A stretch of 64,000 nucleotides of DNA, taken from the NCBI GenBank assembly GCA_039812645.1, contig JBDIAV010000004.1, forward strand, positions 29,876 through 93,875, in the 5' to 3' direction. This document shows, in pieces, positions 26,733 to 34,122 of the stretch (its first letter is position 1; every line of letters begins with the position of its first letter). The notes below the pieces were generated by a model. That model saw nothing but the letters and a program-made list of their open reading frames with translations. It ran no database searches and had not been told where the DNA came from. A program made the translations under genes and the position numbers. This stretch comes from Ancrocorticia sp039812645 (lineage in GTDB: Bacteria > Actinomycetota > Actinomycetes > Actinomycetales > Actinomycetaceae).

Positions 26733-27869
26733 ATGCCTCTCTACAGTACCGATCTCCCGGATTTTCCCTGGGACTCACTGATTCCCGTGCGCGACGTGGC
26801 AGCCGCCTACCCCGGTGGCGCCGTCGACCTCACGATTGGGACCCCCGTTGATCCGGTTCCCGCTTTCATTCAGGAGGCGCTAGCCGAGGCCAGTAACGCT
26901 CACGGCTACCCGCTGACTATCGGCACGGCCGAGTTGCGCGGGGCGATCGGCCGCTGGCTTGTGCGCTACCGTGGATTGTCCGAGGACACGCGGGTCGGGA
27001 TACTGCCCACTATCGGTTCGAAAGAAATGGTGGCGTTGCTGCCTGCACTCCTGGGTTTGGGCGCCGGCGATACGGTCGCGTTCCCACGTGCTGCTTACCC
27101 GACGTACGACGTCGGCGCGCGGCTGGCCGGCGCCCGCCCCCTTACCTTGGATACCGATGCGGATCCTTCGACGTGGCCTACTGATATCTCGTTACTGTGG
27201 ATCAACTCGCCTGGAAACCCGGACGGTCATGTTCTGGGCGTGGACCAGATGCGCGCCGTGGTGTTGTGGGCTCGGGAGCACGATGTTCTTGTTGCCTCCG
27301 ACGAGTGCTATGCGATGCTTCCCTGGGACGTCGACGATGTGCCCTCGATTCTTGACGCGCGCGTGAACGACGGCGACCTGACGGGCCTGTTCTGCCTCTA
27401 CTCGCTGTCGAAGCAGTCTAATATTGCCGGCTACCGAACCGCTTTCATTGCGGGCGATCCCGAGCGGATCGCCGTCATGACCGAGGTGCGCAAGCACGCC
27501 GGATTCCTCATGCCGAATCCGGTGCAGCACGCTATGGCGCTCGCGTTGGACAACGAGGAGCACGTGGCGGCGCAGCGCGAGGTGTACCGCCAGCGCCGCG
27601 TGGCTCTCCAAGGTGTGCTGGACGCCGCGGGCCTCGTCAATGACGAGAAGTCGGTGGCTGGCCTGTACCTGTGGGTCACGGACCGTGCGGGCAAGGCGAG
27701 TGGCTGGGACCTCGTGCACGCCTTCTCCCGACTGGGTATCGTCGTGGCGCCCGGTGATTTCTACGGCGAAGCGGGCGCGGGCCGGGTACGGATTTCTCTC
27801 ACCGCCACCGACGCCGCGATCGCTGAAGCGGTCAAGCGCATGCCCAAGCTCCAGCAGGAGCTGGTCTAG
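26733..27869 (+). CDS. dapC: Succinyldiaminopimelate aminotransferase
   Basis: A 378-residue fold-type I PLP aminotransferase that makes N-succinyl-LL-2,6-diaminopimelate in the succinylase branch of lysine/DAP synthesis. PLP contacts are visible: N-S-P-G-N-P-D at about residue 155, S-D-E-C-Y near 190, and the Schiff-base Lys in Y-S-L-S-K-Q-S-N near 232, with R of V-R-I-S-L-T near the end. The assignment as DapC rests on family resemblance, the fdxA neighbour and the presence of dapD in the same window. The ATG at 26733 is used; upstream in-frame codons overlap fdxA. A terminator lies 77 bp downstream. Confidence 0.88.
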   Translation: MPLYSTDLPDFPWDSLIPVRDVAAAYPGGAVDLTIGTPVDPVPAFIQEALAEASNAHGYPLTIGTAELRGAIGRWLVRYRGLSEDTRVGILPTIGSKEMVALLPALLGLGAGDTVAFPRAAYPTYDVGARLAGARPLTLDTDADPSTWPTDISLLWINSPGNPDGHVLGVDQMRAVVLWAREHDVLVASDECYAMLPWDVDDVPSILDARVNDGDLTGLFCLYSLSKQSNIAGYRTAFIAGDPERIAVMTEVRKHAGFLMPNPVQHAMALALDNEEHVAAQREVYRQRRVALQGVLDAAGLVNDEKSVAGLYLWVTDRAGKASGWDLVHAFSRLGIVVAPGDFYGEAGAGRVRISLTATDAAIAEAVKRMPKLQQELV

Positions 27870-27945
27870 CCCGCTCGACTTGAACGCGAGAACCTCGGAA
27901 CTTGGTTGGGATGCCGACCGAAGTTCTGATCGTGATCTTGTGGAT

Positions 27946-27980
27946 AACGCCTCCCTGGGGATAGCTTCCGGGGAGGCGTT
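27946..27980 (+). terminator. Terminator after dapC
   Basis: AACGCCTCCC (27946-27955) pairs with GGGAGGCGTT (27971-27980), then GTAATTTG. It separates fdxA-dapC from the Rel module. A consensus DnaA-box 9-mer, TGTGGATAA (27939-27947), overlaps the left arm, probably by chance. Confidence 0.7.
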
Positions 27981-28059
27981 GTAATTTGCTCTACGATCTG
28001 CCATGTAGTCAGAAGAACTCGTGAGAAGACCGTGTCGTTGGTGTCGAGGGGAGAAGAAG

Positions 28060-28977
28060 TTGGAAGTGATACCCGCGTGGAGTCCGAAAGAGCCATCGCA
28101 GTGTCCATGGAGCCGGAATACCCTTCGCAAGGTTGGTAAGGCGCTTACTTCTGACGAGCCATGGCCCGAAGGACTGCCAACATTCGAAGATGTCTCTCTG
28201 TGGTATCAGGAGATTGTTGGGTTCGTTCAAGCGACCCTCTACCACTTGGATCTTTCTTCCGTTATTGGAGATATCGAAGTGACTATCAACGGCCGAACAA
28301 AGACCCATGGCACCCTGAAAGAGAAGTTGATTCGGGAGAAGTCTGTTCCGCTCCACAACATTCAAGATGTCGCAGGGGTGCGGTTTGAAGCGGATATGAC
28401 TCTATCTCAGCAATCTGGGGTTGTTACTCAAATTGGTGATCATTTCAGAGCAATTGGTTGGAGAGCCAACACGAAGGACTACCGGACTGAGCCAGGGCAT
28501 GCGAATTACAGGGCAGTACACATAAGGCTGGAACGGGAATCGGACAAGGCACGTGCAGAGATTCAGATTCGTACGCGCCTTCAAGGTTTGTGGGCGAACG
28601 TCTACGAGAAGCTCGCGGATGCATTTGGACGAGAGATCAGGTACGGGCTGCTACCAGATGACGCCGAGCAACGAGAACTGATCATTGACTGGCAAGATAA
28701 GTCTCTTGACATCGTTTTTGAAGCAGAGGCGTCAGAGGAGATCATTGAATTGGCTGGAAAACAGATCCTTGAACTCGATAAGGAACTTCAAAGTGAGTTG
28801 ATCAAACTTGGCTTCTCTGAGAGAAACGAGATTACTGAGAGACTGGACCAAGATCGTCTTAAGAGGGAGACCTATAAGCAAAATCTGATGGAGCAGCGAA
28901 TAGAAATAGGCAACGCTCTCGAAGAAGTCTTCGATACTCTCAGTGGTCTATTATCGAGACAAGAGGGAAAGGAGTGA
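28060..28977 (+). CDS. RelA/SpoT-domain nucleotide (alarmone-type) synthetase
   Basis: A protein of about 305 residues with a RelA/SpoT synthetase domain and no hydrolase, TGS or ACT domain. Recognisable motifs: R-T-K-T-H-G-T-L-K-E-K (the R-x-K...K ATP-site pattern), D-V-A-G-V-R-F (metal Asp and Arg), N-Y-R-A-V-H-I (G-loop Tyr) and E-I-Q-I-R-T followed by W-A-N-V-Y-E. The C-terminal third is charged and helical, likely a coiled coil. I place the start at the TTG with AGGGGAG 6 nt upstream; a GTG two codons later and one at 28021 are possible. Base composition is visibly more AT-rich than dapC or gltA. It could make (p)ppGpp/pppApp or pyrophosphorylate another target, as toxSAS enzymes do. Confidence 0.85.
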   Translation: MEVIPAWSPKEPSQCPWSRNTLRKVGKALTSDEPWPEGLPTFEDVSLWYQEIVGFVQATLYHLDLSSVIGDIEVTINGRTKTHGTLKEKLIREKSVPLHNIQDVAGVRFEADMTLSQQSGVVTQIGDHFRAIGWRANTKDYRTEPGHANYRAVHIRLERESDKARAEIQIRTRLQGLWANVYEKLADAFGREIRYGLLPDDAEQRELIIDWQDKSLDIVFEAEASEEIIELAGKQILELDKELQSELIKLGFSERNEITERLDQDRLKRETYKQNLMEQRIEIGNALEEVFDTLSGLLSRQEGKE

Positions 28978-28980
28978 CCG

Positions 28981-29199
28981 ATGCCAGCATTCGTAATTAA
29001 GTACCATCGCAAGAGTGGCGCTTACGAGGTGTTTCCTTTCGAGGACTCGTTCGATGGTCTGCGAAAGCGGTTCGCCTTGGAACGTGAGAATGAAGACCCG
29101 GACGTCGAGATCGTCAGTATCACCGCTCGAAATCTCGATGACGTCAAGCGGACTCACTCTCGCTACTTCATGAAGGACGGCTCCGGACTTTCAGTGTGA
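28981..29199 (+). CDS. Small protein paired with the RelA/SpoT-domain gene (candidate antitoxin)
   Basis: A 72-residue protein I do not recognise by name. It begins with a strand-like F-V-I-K-Y-H-R-K-S-G, has a charged middle (R-E-N-E-D-P-D-V-E-I) and ends near T-H-S-R-Y-F, with no Cys, signal or membrane segment. It follows the synthetase stop by 3 bp and has AAGGAG 8 nt before its ATG, so the two are one operon. The size, position and tight coupling fit an antitoxin or adaptor for the synthetase, but that is inference from context only. Immediately after its stop lies a decayed dapC tail. Confidence 0.7.
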   Translation: MPAFVIKYHRKSGAYEVFPFEDSFDGLRKRFALERENEDPDVEIVSITARNLDDVKRTHSRYFMKDGSGLSV

Positions 29200-29205
29200 T
29201 CATCT

Positions 29206-29249
29206 GATGCGATTGTCCAAGGATGCCGGGATTGCAGCAGGAGCTGTAG
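29206..29249 (+). pseudogene. Displaced remnant of the dapC 3' end
   Basis: Bases 29223-29246 match the dapC end 27840-27863 at 18 of 24 positions, the last 12 being identical, and the reading M-P-G-L-Q-Q-E-L-stop parallels M-P-K-L-Q-Q-E-L-V-stop. Upstream bases 29206-29217 read D-A-I-V, matching the D-A...A-V of dapC if one base and a few codons were lost. It starts 7 bp after the small gene of the Rel module. The rest of the 380-bp spacer up to gltA shows only a small hairpin. Confidence 0.6.
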
Positions 29250-29548
29250 GGTTCTTCGAAGCTTGGTGAGTTGTGCGCTACTCCCGCGTCACAAGCGACA
29301 CTGTATCTGGACGATCAAACAACTCCGCCGCATGTTCCGAGCAAATTTCTTCTTTGTTACAAGTTCATTGAAGTTGCGCAGACAGCGGAAAAATCCAGTG
29401 TTTTAGCTGGCTAGCTCGTTAGAACATGAGAATTCAGGGTGCCCAAAAAGGTGACCCTCGACGCCAGACAAACGAGATTCGTAGTATCTTGACGTAGAGA
29501 CAAAGTGTGAATGGGCGCACGATAGCCCCCAGCACTAGTGAATCCCCA

Positions 29549-29564
29549 CAGGCGAAAACGCCTG
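29549..29564 (+). promoter_or_regulatory. Hairpin just upstream of the gltA ribosome site
   Basis: CAGGCG-AAAA-CGCCTG, a perfect 6-bp stem ending 2 nt before the AGAAGGAGG ribosome site. It could affect gltA translation or mRNA stability. A TTGACG at 29489-29494 is a possible -35; I see no good -10 at the right distance. Confidence 0.45.
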
Positions 29565-29579
29565 CAGAAGGAGGTTTCA

Positions 29580-30929
29580 GTGACTGAGAACGCCAATGGC
29601 GCAGCAGAACTGACCGTAGATGGCACGACCCTAGAGCTTCCCCGTGTGAAGTCTAGTATCGGCATGGATGGCTTCCGCATCGATAAGATGCTTGCCTCAA
29701 CCGGTAACGTCACACTCGACCCGGGTTTTACCAACACTGCGTCCTGTGAATCGGAAATCACCTATATCGACGGCGACGTCGGCATCCTGCGTTACCGCGG
29801 CTATCCGATCGAACAGTTGGCTGCCAACTGTTCGTTCCTGGAGGTCGCCTATCTTCTTATTTATGGCGAGCTCCCGGACCCGGAGGCTCTTGCGCTCTTC
29901 ACTCGCCGCATTAAGCGTCATACGCTGCTGCACGAGGACTTCAAGGCTTTCTTCACCGCGTTCCCCGCGGGCGGACATCCGATGTCCATCTTGCAGTCTG
30001 GTGTAGCCGGTTTGGCCACCTACTACGATCACACGATCGACCAGAAGGATCCGGCACAGCTGGACTTGGCTACCACCCTGCTGTTGGCCAAGGTCCCCAC
30101 GATGATCGCGTACATTGCTAAGCGAGCAACGGGCCTGCCGCTGCTTTACCCGGATGCTTCCCGGTCTTTCACCGAGGACTTCATCCGTATGACTTTCGGG
30201 CTGCCTTACCAGATGCAGGAGATCGATCCGACGATCGTTAATGCGCTGGACAAGCTGTTCATCCTCCACGCGGACCACGAGCAGAACTGCTCCACGTCCA
30301 CCGTGCGTCTCGTTGGATCTTCGGAAGCCAATATCTACGCGGCGATGTCGAGTGGTGTTGGTGCGCTTTCTGGCCCACTGCACGGTGGCGCGAACGAGTC
30401 CGTTCTCAACATGTTCACCCAGATCCGTGATTCGGGCGTCCCTGTGAAGACCTTCGTCCAGCAGGTCAAGGACAAGAAGAACAACGTCAAGCTCATGGGC
30501 TTTGGCCACCGGGTTTACAAGAACTTCGATCCTCGCGCCAAGGTTGTTAAGGGCCTAGCAGACGACATCCTCGAACGCCTCGGTGGAGACAACCAGCTCT
30601 TCGACATGGCCCAGGAACTGGAAGCTGCCGCGCTCTCTGACGATTACTTCGTCTCGCGTAAGCTCTACCCGAACGTCGATTTCTACACCGGCCTCATCTA
30701 CAGTGCGATGGGCTTCCCCACGCAGATGTTCACGCCGCTCTTCACGTTGGGTCGTTTGCCGGGCTGGATTGCGCAGTACCGCGAGTTGGTGGCTGATCCC
30801 GCACAGAAGATTGGACGCCCGCGTCAGGTCTACACCGGCCACGTCGAGCGTCAGTGGATTCCTCGTCAGCAGCGCGATAAGCAGTCGATGGTGGATATCT
30901 CCTTCGATCTGGACAACAAGCGGCTCTAG
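29580..30929 (+). CDS. gltA: Citrate synthase
   Basis: A 449-residue type I (hexameric-type length) citrate synthase condensing acetyl-CoA and oxaloacetate at the head of the TCA cycle. Catalytic residues are visible: His in A-D-H-E-Q-N-C-S-T-S, His in F-G-H-R-V-Y-K and Asp in V-D-F-Y-T-G. The substrate-loop region G-P-L-H-G-G-A-N-E is intact. The GTG start follows AGAAGGAGG with 6-nt spacing. It is a single-gene unit ended by a strong terminator, and it lies between two displaced gene tails. Confidence 0.97.
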   Translation: MTENANGAAELTVDGTTLELPRVKSSIGMDGFRIDKMLASTGNVTLDPGFTNTASCESEITYIDGDVGILRYRGYPIEQLAANCSFLEVAYLLIYGELPDPEALALFTRRIKRHTLLHEDFKAFFTAFPAGGHPMSILQSGVAGLATYYDHTIDQKDPAQLDLATTLLLAKVPTMIAYIAKRATGLPLLYPDASRSFTEDFIRMTFGLPYQMQEIDPTIVNALDKLFILHADHEQNCSTSTVRLVGSSEANIYAAMSSGVGALSGPLHGGANESVLNMFTQIRDSGVPVKTFVQQVKDKKNNVKLMGFGHRVYKNFDPRAKVVKGLADDILERLGGDNQLFDMAQELEAAALSDDYFVSRKLYPNVDFYTGLIYSAMGFPTQMFTPLFTLGRLPGWIAQYRELVADPAQKIGRPRQVYTGHVERQWIPRQQRDKQSMVDISFDLDNKRL

Positions 30930-30976
30930 TTTTCACGACGACGGCGCCTCACCACAATTGGTTGGCTGCTGACGTG

Positions 30977-31024
30977 AGGAGTGCCCCGGTTTCTGAATCA
31001 ACTTTCAGAAACCGGGGCACTCCT
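30977..31024 (+). terminator. gltA terminator
   Basis: A perfect 21-bp inverted repeat (30977-30997 with 31004-31024), 6-nt loop, followed by TTTGTTT. It begins 47 bp after the stop. Confidence 0.9.
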
Positions 31025-31200
31025 TTGTTTGGCGACAATGTGTAGGCGCTACCTGCCGATCGCACTGGGAGGTTAACCCAGCAATCGGTCGCCAGGTTTC
31101 TGGCGTTCAGTTATGTATTTTCTTGGGTGAATACCATGACTGAACGACGAAAGGTTTGCTGATCGACGAGTAGATCAACGAGGCAGGAGCAACCGCAAGC

Positions 31201-31263
31201 GCTTCGTTGCTCTGCAGGATGCTCTTAATGTTGGCGCCGGTGGTTCGCGCGTGCGGGATGGCC
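31201..31263 (-). pseudogene. Displaced remnant of the dapD 3' end
   Basis: This 63-bp stretch aligns without gaps to 37667-37729, the 3' end of dapD, at 49 of 63 bases and in the same orientation. The minus-strand reading A-I-P-H-A-R-T-T-G...S-I-L-Q-S-N parallels DapD A-I-P-R-P-G-T-S-G...S-I-L-H-S-N; the stop TAA has become GAA. The similarity ends at 31263. The same minus frame stays open on both sides (about 31113-31334) but has no start codon. The other sequence in the 540-bp spacer 31025-31564 contains an 8-bp hairpin at 31285-31308 and the presumed PTS promoter; I see no gene. Confidence 0.65.
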
Positions 31264-31564
31264 GTGACGCCGTCGTCGTCCTTTCCAGGTTCCTCGAATC
31301 GAACCTGGCCCTCATCAAACCTTCTCTTAAAGCTTCCCGAAATCTCTTACAAACCCTCCTCAATAACTGCTCTTCCGCCATCAATGGGGATCGCGGAAAG
31401 AAAGCTATTGGAAGGTCCGGGAACGAAATTCAGATACTGGAAGTGCGGCAGCATAGGAATAACGTGCAGTCGTATTACTCATACGGAAAGTGGCAAGGAC
31501 GCCTTTACCTGTGGAGACGGAGAAGTCGACACGATGGAGTGTTCCTGTGCCAGAAGGGACTGAC

Positions 31565-32017
31565 ATGGCAGCACTTTCGGAGCTCGTTACGGATGACAGG
31601 GTGATTCTTCATCAGGTCGTTGGGGATTGGCGCGAGGCAATCTCAGCAGTAGCGGCCCCTCTTATTGCCGATGGGTCGATCCTGCCGGCGTATGTGGATT
31701 CGATGATCAAGGCAGTCGACGAATTTGGGCCGTACATCGTACTGGTTCCACACATCGCATTGGCCCATGCCAGGCCAGATGGGGCTGTGAATCGTCAAGC
31801 CATGAGCGTGATGACGCTGGCTGAACCGGTCTATTTTGGTCATGCCGAGAACGATCCGGTGTCGATTGTCTTTTGTTTAGCGGCGACCGATAACCGCTCG
31901 CACATGGATGCCTTGAAATCGTTTGTCTCGATCGCGGCGGACTCGCAGCGGGTCGCGCGGCTAACGGCCGCATCTACTGTGACGGAATTTCAACAGATCT
32001 TGCGCGAAGCAGCCTGA
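31565..32017 (+). CDS. PTS EIIA component (ascorbate/SgaA-UlaC-like family)
   Basis: A 150-residue EIIA protein that receives phosphate from HPr and passes it to EIIB. The active His is His68 in A-L-A-H-A-R-P, in the P-H-x6-H/A-H-A-R region of the mannitol/fructose-ascorbate EIIA superfamily, and the strand S-I-V-F-C-L-A-A is conserved. The ATG at 31565 is chosen with AGAAGGGA about 6-7 nt upstream; an in-frame extension of 25 codons upstream is not family-like. It is the first gene of the PTS operon. The EIIB gene starts 50 bp later. Confidence 0.88.
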   Translation: MAALSELVTDDRVILHQVVGDWREAISAVAAPLIADGSILPAYVDSMIKAVDEFGPYIVLVPHIALAHARPDGAVNRQAMSVMTLAEPVYFGHAENDPVSIVFCLAATDNRSHMDALKSFVSIAADSQRVARLTAASTVTEFQQILREAA

Positions 32018-32067
32018 GTTGCCGTCCCAGCGGCAAACAGAACGCGCACATTTACAAGGAGAACAAC

Positions 32068-32376
32068 ATGGCTAAGCGCCTAACAATCTATTTCATTTGC
32101 GGTGCGGGCCTCGGAAGCAGTCTGGCCTGCCAGATGGAGGCCGAGGAAGTCCTCCGCCAAGCCGGTGTCAACGCCAATCTGCAGCACGAGGGGATTTCCT
32201 CCGTGCCAGGTGTCAGAGCGGACATTGTGGTTTCGGCTGAGAACTTTAAGTCCCAGATCGACAAGTACGAGCTGGACCCGTCGATTTCGTTCGTTTATCT
32301 ACGCAACATCGTTGACCAGAACGAGATTGGGGAGAAGCTGCTGCCGGTCGTGAGGCAGAAGGAGCAGTCAGCATGA
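32068..32376 (+). CDS. PTS EIIB component (ascorbate/SgaB-UlaB-like family)
   Basis: A 102-residue cytoplasmic EIIB with the phospho-accepting Cys11 in F-I-C-G-A-G-L-G-S-S, the lactate/ascorbate P-loop signature. It takes phosphate from EIIA and donates it to the sugar bound by EIIC. ACAAGGAGAAC precedes the ATG. Its stop overlaps the EIIC start by 4 bp (ATGA), a typical coupling. Confidence 0.92.
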   Translation: MAKRLTIYFICGAGLGSSLACQMEAEEVLRQAGVNANLQHEGISSVPGVRADIVVSAENFKSQIDKYELDPSISFVYLRNIVDQNEIGEKLLPVVRQKEQSA

Positions 32377-33665
32377 GTGTGATCAATTGGATCATCTCGA
32401 ACGTCTTCACCCAGGCGGGAATAGTTATCGCTCTTATAGCGATGCTCGGTTTGCTGCTGCAGCGTAAAGGCACCGGCGAAGTCATCATCGGTACCTTTAA
32501 GACGTTGCTGGGCTTCAGCGTTCTTGCCGCTGGCTCAGGAATTCTCGTCCAGACGCTGATCATCTTCGGGAAGATGTTTGAAGCGGCCTTCAATATGACG
32601 GGTATTGTCCCGAGCATCGAGGCAGTGAACGGATTCGCCACCAATGATCTTGGCCTGGGAGGCCAGATCGCGTTGGCCTTCCTCGGAATCTTCATCGTGA
32701 ACATCCTGCTGGCGCGCTTTACCAAGTGGAAGTACATCTTCCTCACGGGGCAGGCGATTCTCTGGATGGCCACGATGACGGTGGTGTTTGGCTACGCGGC
32801 CGGACTGCGTGGCGCGTGGCTCATCGCCACAGCGAGCTTGGTGGGTGGCTTCTTTGCCGTGGCCATGCCAGCTCTCGCGCAGCCGATCGTCCGGAAGATT
32901 ACCGGCAACGATGCCATCGCTCTGGGACACTTCTGCACCGTTGGTTACCTCTTTGAAGCCGGGGTTGCCTGGTTGGTGCGTAAGCGCAACGTGGAGAAGC
33001 AGCCGTCGGTCGAGGAACTCAAGCTTCCTCGCTCGTTGGAGTTCCTGCAGGACACCTACATGTCCCTCGCCGTCGTCATGATTCCTCTCTACCTCATCAC
33101 GGCCGGTTTCGCAGGCCCCGAGGTAGTTGCCGAGGACGCCGGGAGCCTCAACTACATGATGTTTGCCTTCCTGCAGGCTATTCAGTTCGTTGTGGGCGTC
33201 TATGTGCTCATGGCCGGTGTACGACTCCTCCTGGGAGAAATCGTCCCCGCCTTCCGCGGCATCTCGATGAAGCTTGTGCCCAACGCCAAGCCCGCACTCG
33301 ACTGCCCGGTTCTGTTCCCGCACAGCCCGAATGCCGTCATCGTTGGTTTCATCACCACAACGATCGGCTCGGTGATTGCGATGTTCACGCTGCCGCTCAT
33401 TGGTTTTGCGGTGATTGTTCCGGGCATGCTGACGAACTTCTTCGCCGGCGGTACCGCGGGAATCTTCGGAAATGTTGTAGGAGGCCGCCGTGGCGCAATT
33501 ATCGGTGGAGTCGCGCACGGTCTCTTCATCACGTTGCTACCAGCGCTGCTGGTGACCACGTTCCTCAGCCTGGGTTTCCCCAGCCTGTCCGCAACTGACT
33601 CCGACACCATCGTGGCCGCGTTGTTCTTCGCCTACGTCGTCGGTCCCATCATGAAGGCGTTCTAG
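32373..33665 (+). CDS. ulaA: PTS EIIC component of the SgaT/UlaA family
   Basis: A 430-residue polytopic permease with about eleven hydrophobic segments. N-L-L-Q-R-K-G-like loop (L-L-L-Q-R-K-G-T-G), A-L-G-H-F-C-T-V-G-Y and D-C-P-V-L-F-P-H-S-P-N-A match the UlaA/SgaT ascorbate-galactitol branch. In studied members it imports L-ascorbate with concomitant phosphorylation, but the branch contains many uncharacterised specificities. Because the downstream genes lack UlaD, UlaE, UlaF and UlaG, the symbol names the family and not the substrate. Confidence 0.9.
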   Translation: MSVINWIISNVFTQAGIVIALIAMLGLLLQRKGTGEVIIGTFKTLLGFSVLAAGSGILVQTLIIFGKMFEAAFNMTGIVPSIEAVNGFATNDLGLGGQIALAFLGIFIVNILLARFTKWKYIFLTGQAILWMATMTVVFGYAAGLRGAWLIATASLVGGFFAVAMPALAQPIVRKITGNDAIALGHFCTVGYLFEAGVAWLVRKRNVEKQPSVEELKLPRSLEFLQDTYMSLAVVMIPLYLITAGFAGPEVVAEDAGSLNYMMFAFLQAIQFVVGVYVLMAGVRLLLGEIVPAFRGISMKLVPNAKPALDCPVLFPHSPNAVIVGFITTTIGSVIAMFTLPLIGFAVIVPGMLTNFFAGGTAGIFGNVVGGRRGAIIGGVAHGLFITLLPALLVTTFLSLGFPSLSATDSDTIVAALFFAYVVGPIMKAF

Positions 33666-33675
33666 GGAGTAAACA

Positions 33676-34110
33676 ATGGGATTCTTCAGAAGGAAAAAGT
33701 CTGCTGTCACGCCGCAGCCCGCCGATTCGGCGCCGGCGTCGAGTCCGGCGAGTGGGTCCGACGACGACGGCGCCGCGCCCGGCGTACCAACGCCCGGCGT
33801 ACCAACACCCGTCGCGGGTGATCTCACCCCGGAAGGTGGCCTCACCCCGGAAGAACGCGCGGATGAGCTGGACAAGCTCGCCGATGCAGCGCAAAGCCGC
33901 GGCGAGATCGACCAGGCAATCGCGTACTACGAGGAGAGCCTCGCAGCGATGGAGCGCTTTGGCCCCGCCTACAACGGGCTCCTCACCCTCTACAACACGA
34001 AGCTGTCTGAGAGCGCTCATGCGAAGGACAACGCGGCCATTGAAGGCTGGACCAGCAAGTTGGACCAGCTCATGGATCTGTCCAAGCGCATTATGCGGTC
34101 AAAATACTGA
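33676..34110 (+). CDS. Small TPR-like protein in the PTS operon
   Basis: A 144-residue soluble protein with two parts. Residues 1-55 are a basic start (M-G-F-F-R-R-K-K) and a Pro/Ala/Ser/Asp-rich stretch containing the tandem G-V-P-T-P repeat encoded by a short direct DNA repeat. Residues 57-144 form helices with a TPR-like pattern (A-I-A-Y-Y-E-E-S-L-A and F-G-P-A-Y-N-G-L). It starts 11 bp after the EIIC stop and ends 12 bp before the aldolase. I do not recognise a named family. Because it is inside the operon, it may scaffold or regulate the transporter or enzymes, which is a guess. Confidence 0.75.
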   Translation: MGFFRRKKSAVTPQPADSAPASSPASGSDDDGAAPGVPTPGVPTPVAGDLTPEGGLTPEERADELDKLADAAQSRGEIDQAIAYYEESLAAMERFGPAYNGLLTLYNTKLSESAHAKDNAAIEGWTSKLDQLMDLSKRIMRSKY

Positions 34111-34122
34111 AAGGACGTACCT

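Noticed and set aside
27939..27947. Perfect DnaA box TGTGGATAA after dapC
   Set aside because: Single 9-mer overlapping a terminator arm; a lone match is expected by chance in 64 kb.
31285..31308. tRNA-like T-arm (TTCGATTC with a short stem)
   Set aside because: No acceptor, D or anticodon arms surround it; it is just an 8-bp inverted repeat.
31175..31384. Minus-strand frame across the dapD remnant as a small gene
   Set aside because: The frame that resembles DapD has no start codon, and the neighbouring annotated-length frame is in another phase. A pseudogene remnant explains the similarity better.
32535..33518. 327-aa minus-strand frame under the PTS EIIC gene
   Set aside because: His/Asp/Glu-rich shadow of a hydrophobic gene; no family pattern.
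32068..33665. Ascorbate-specific annotation of the PTS
   Set aside because: Family membership alone does not fix the sugar; none of the ascorbate catabolic genes accompany it.
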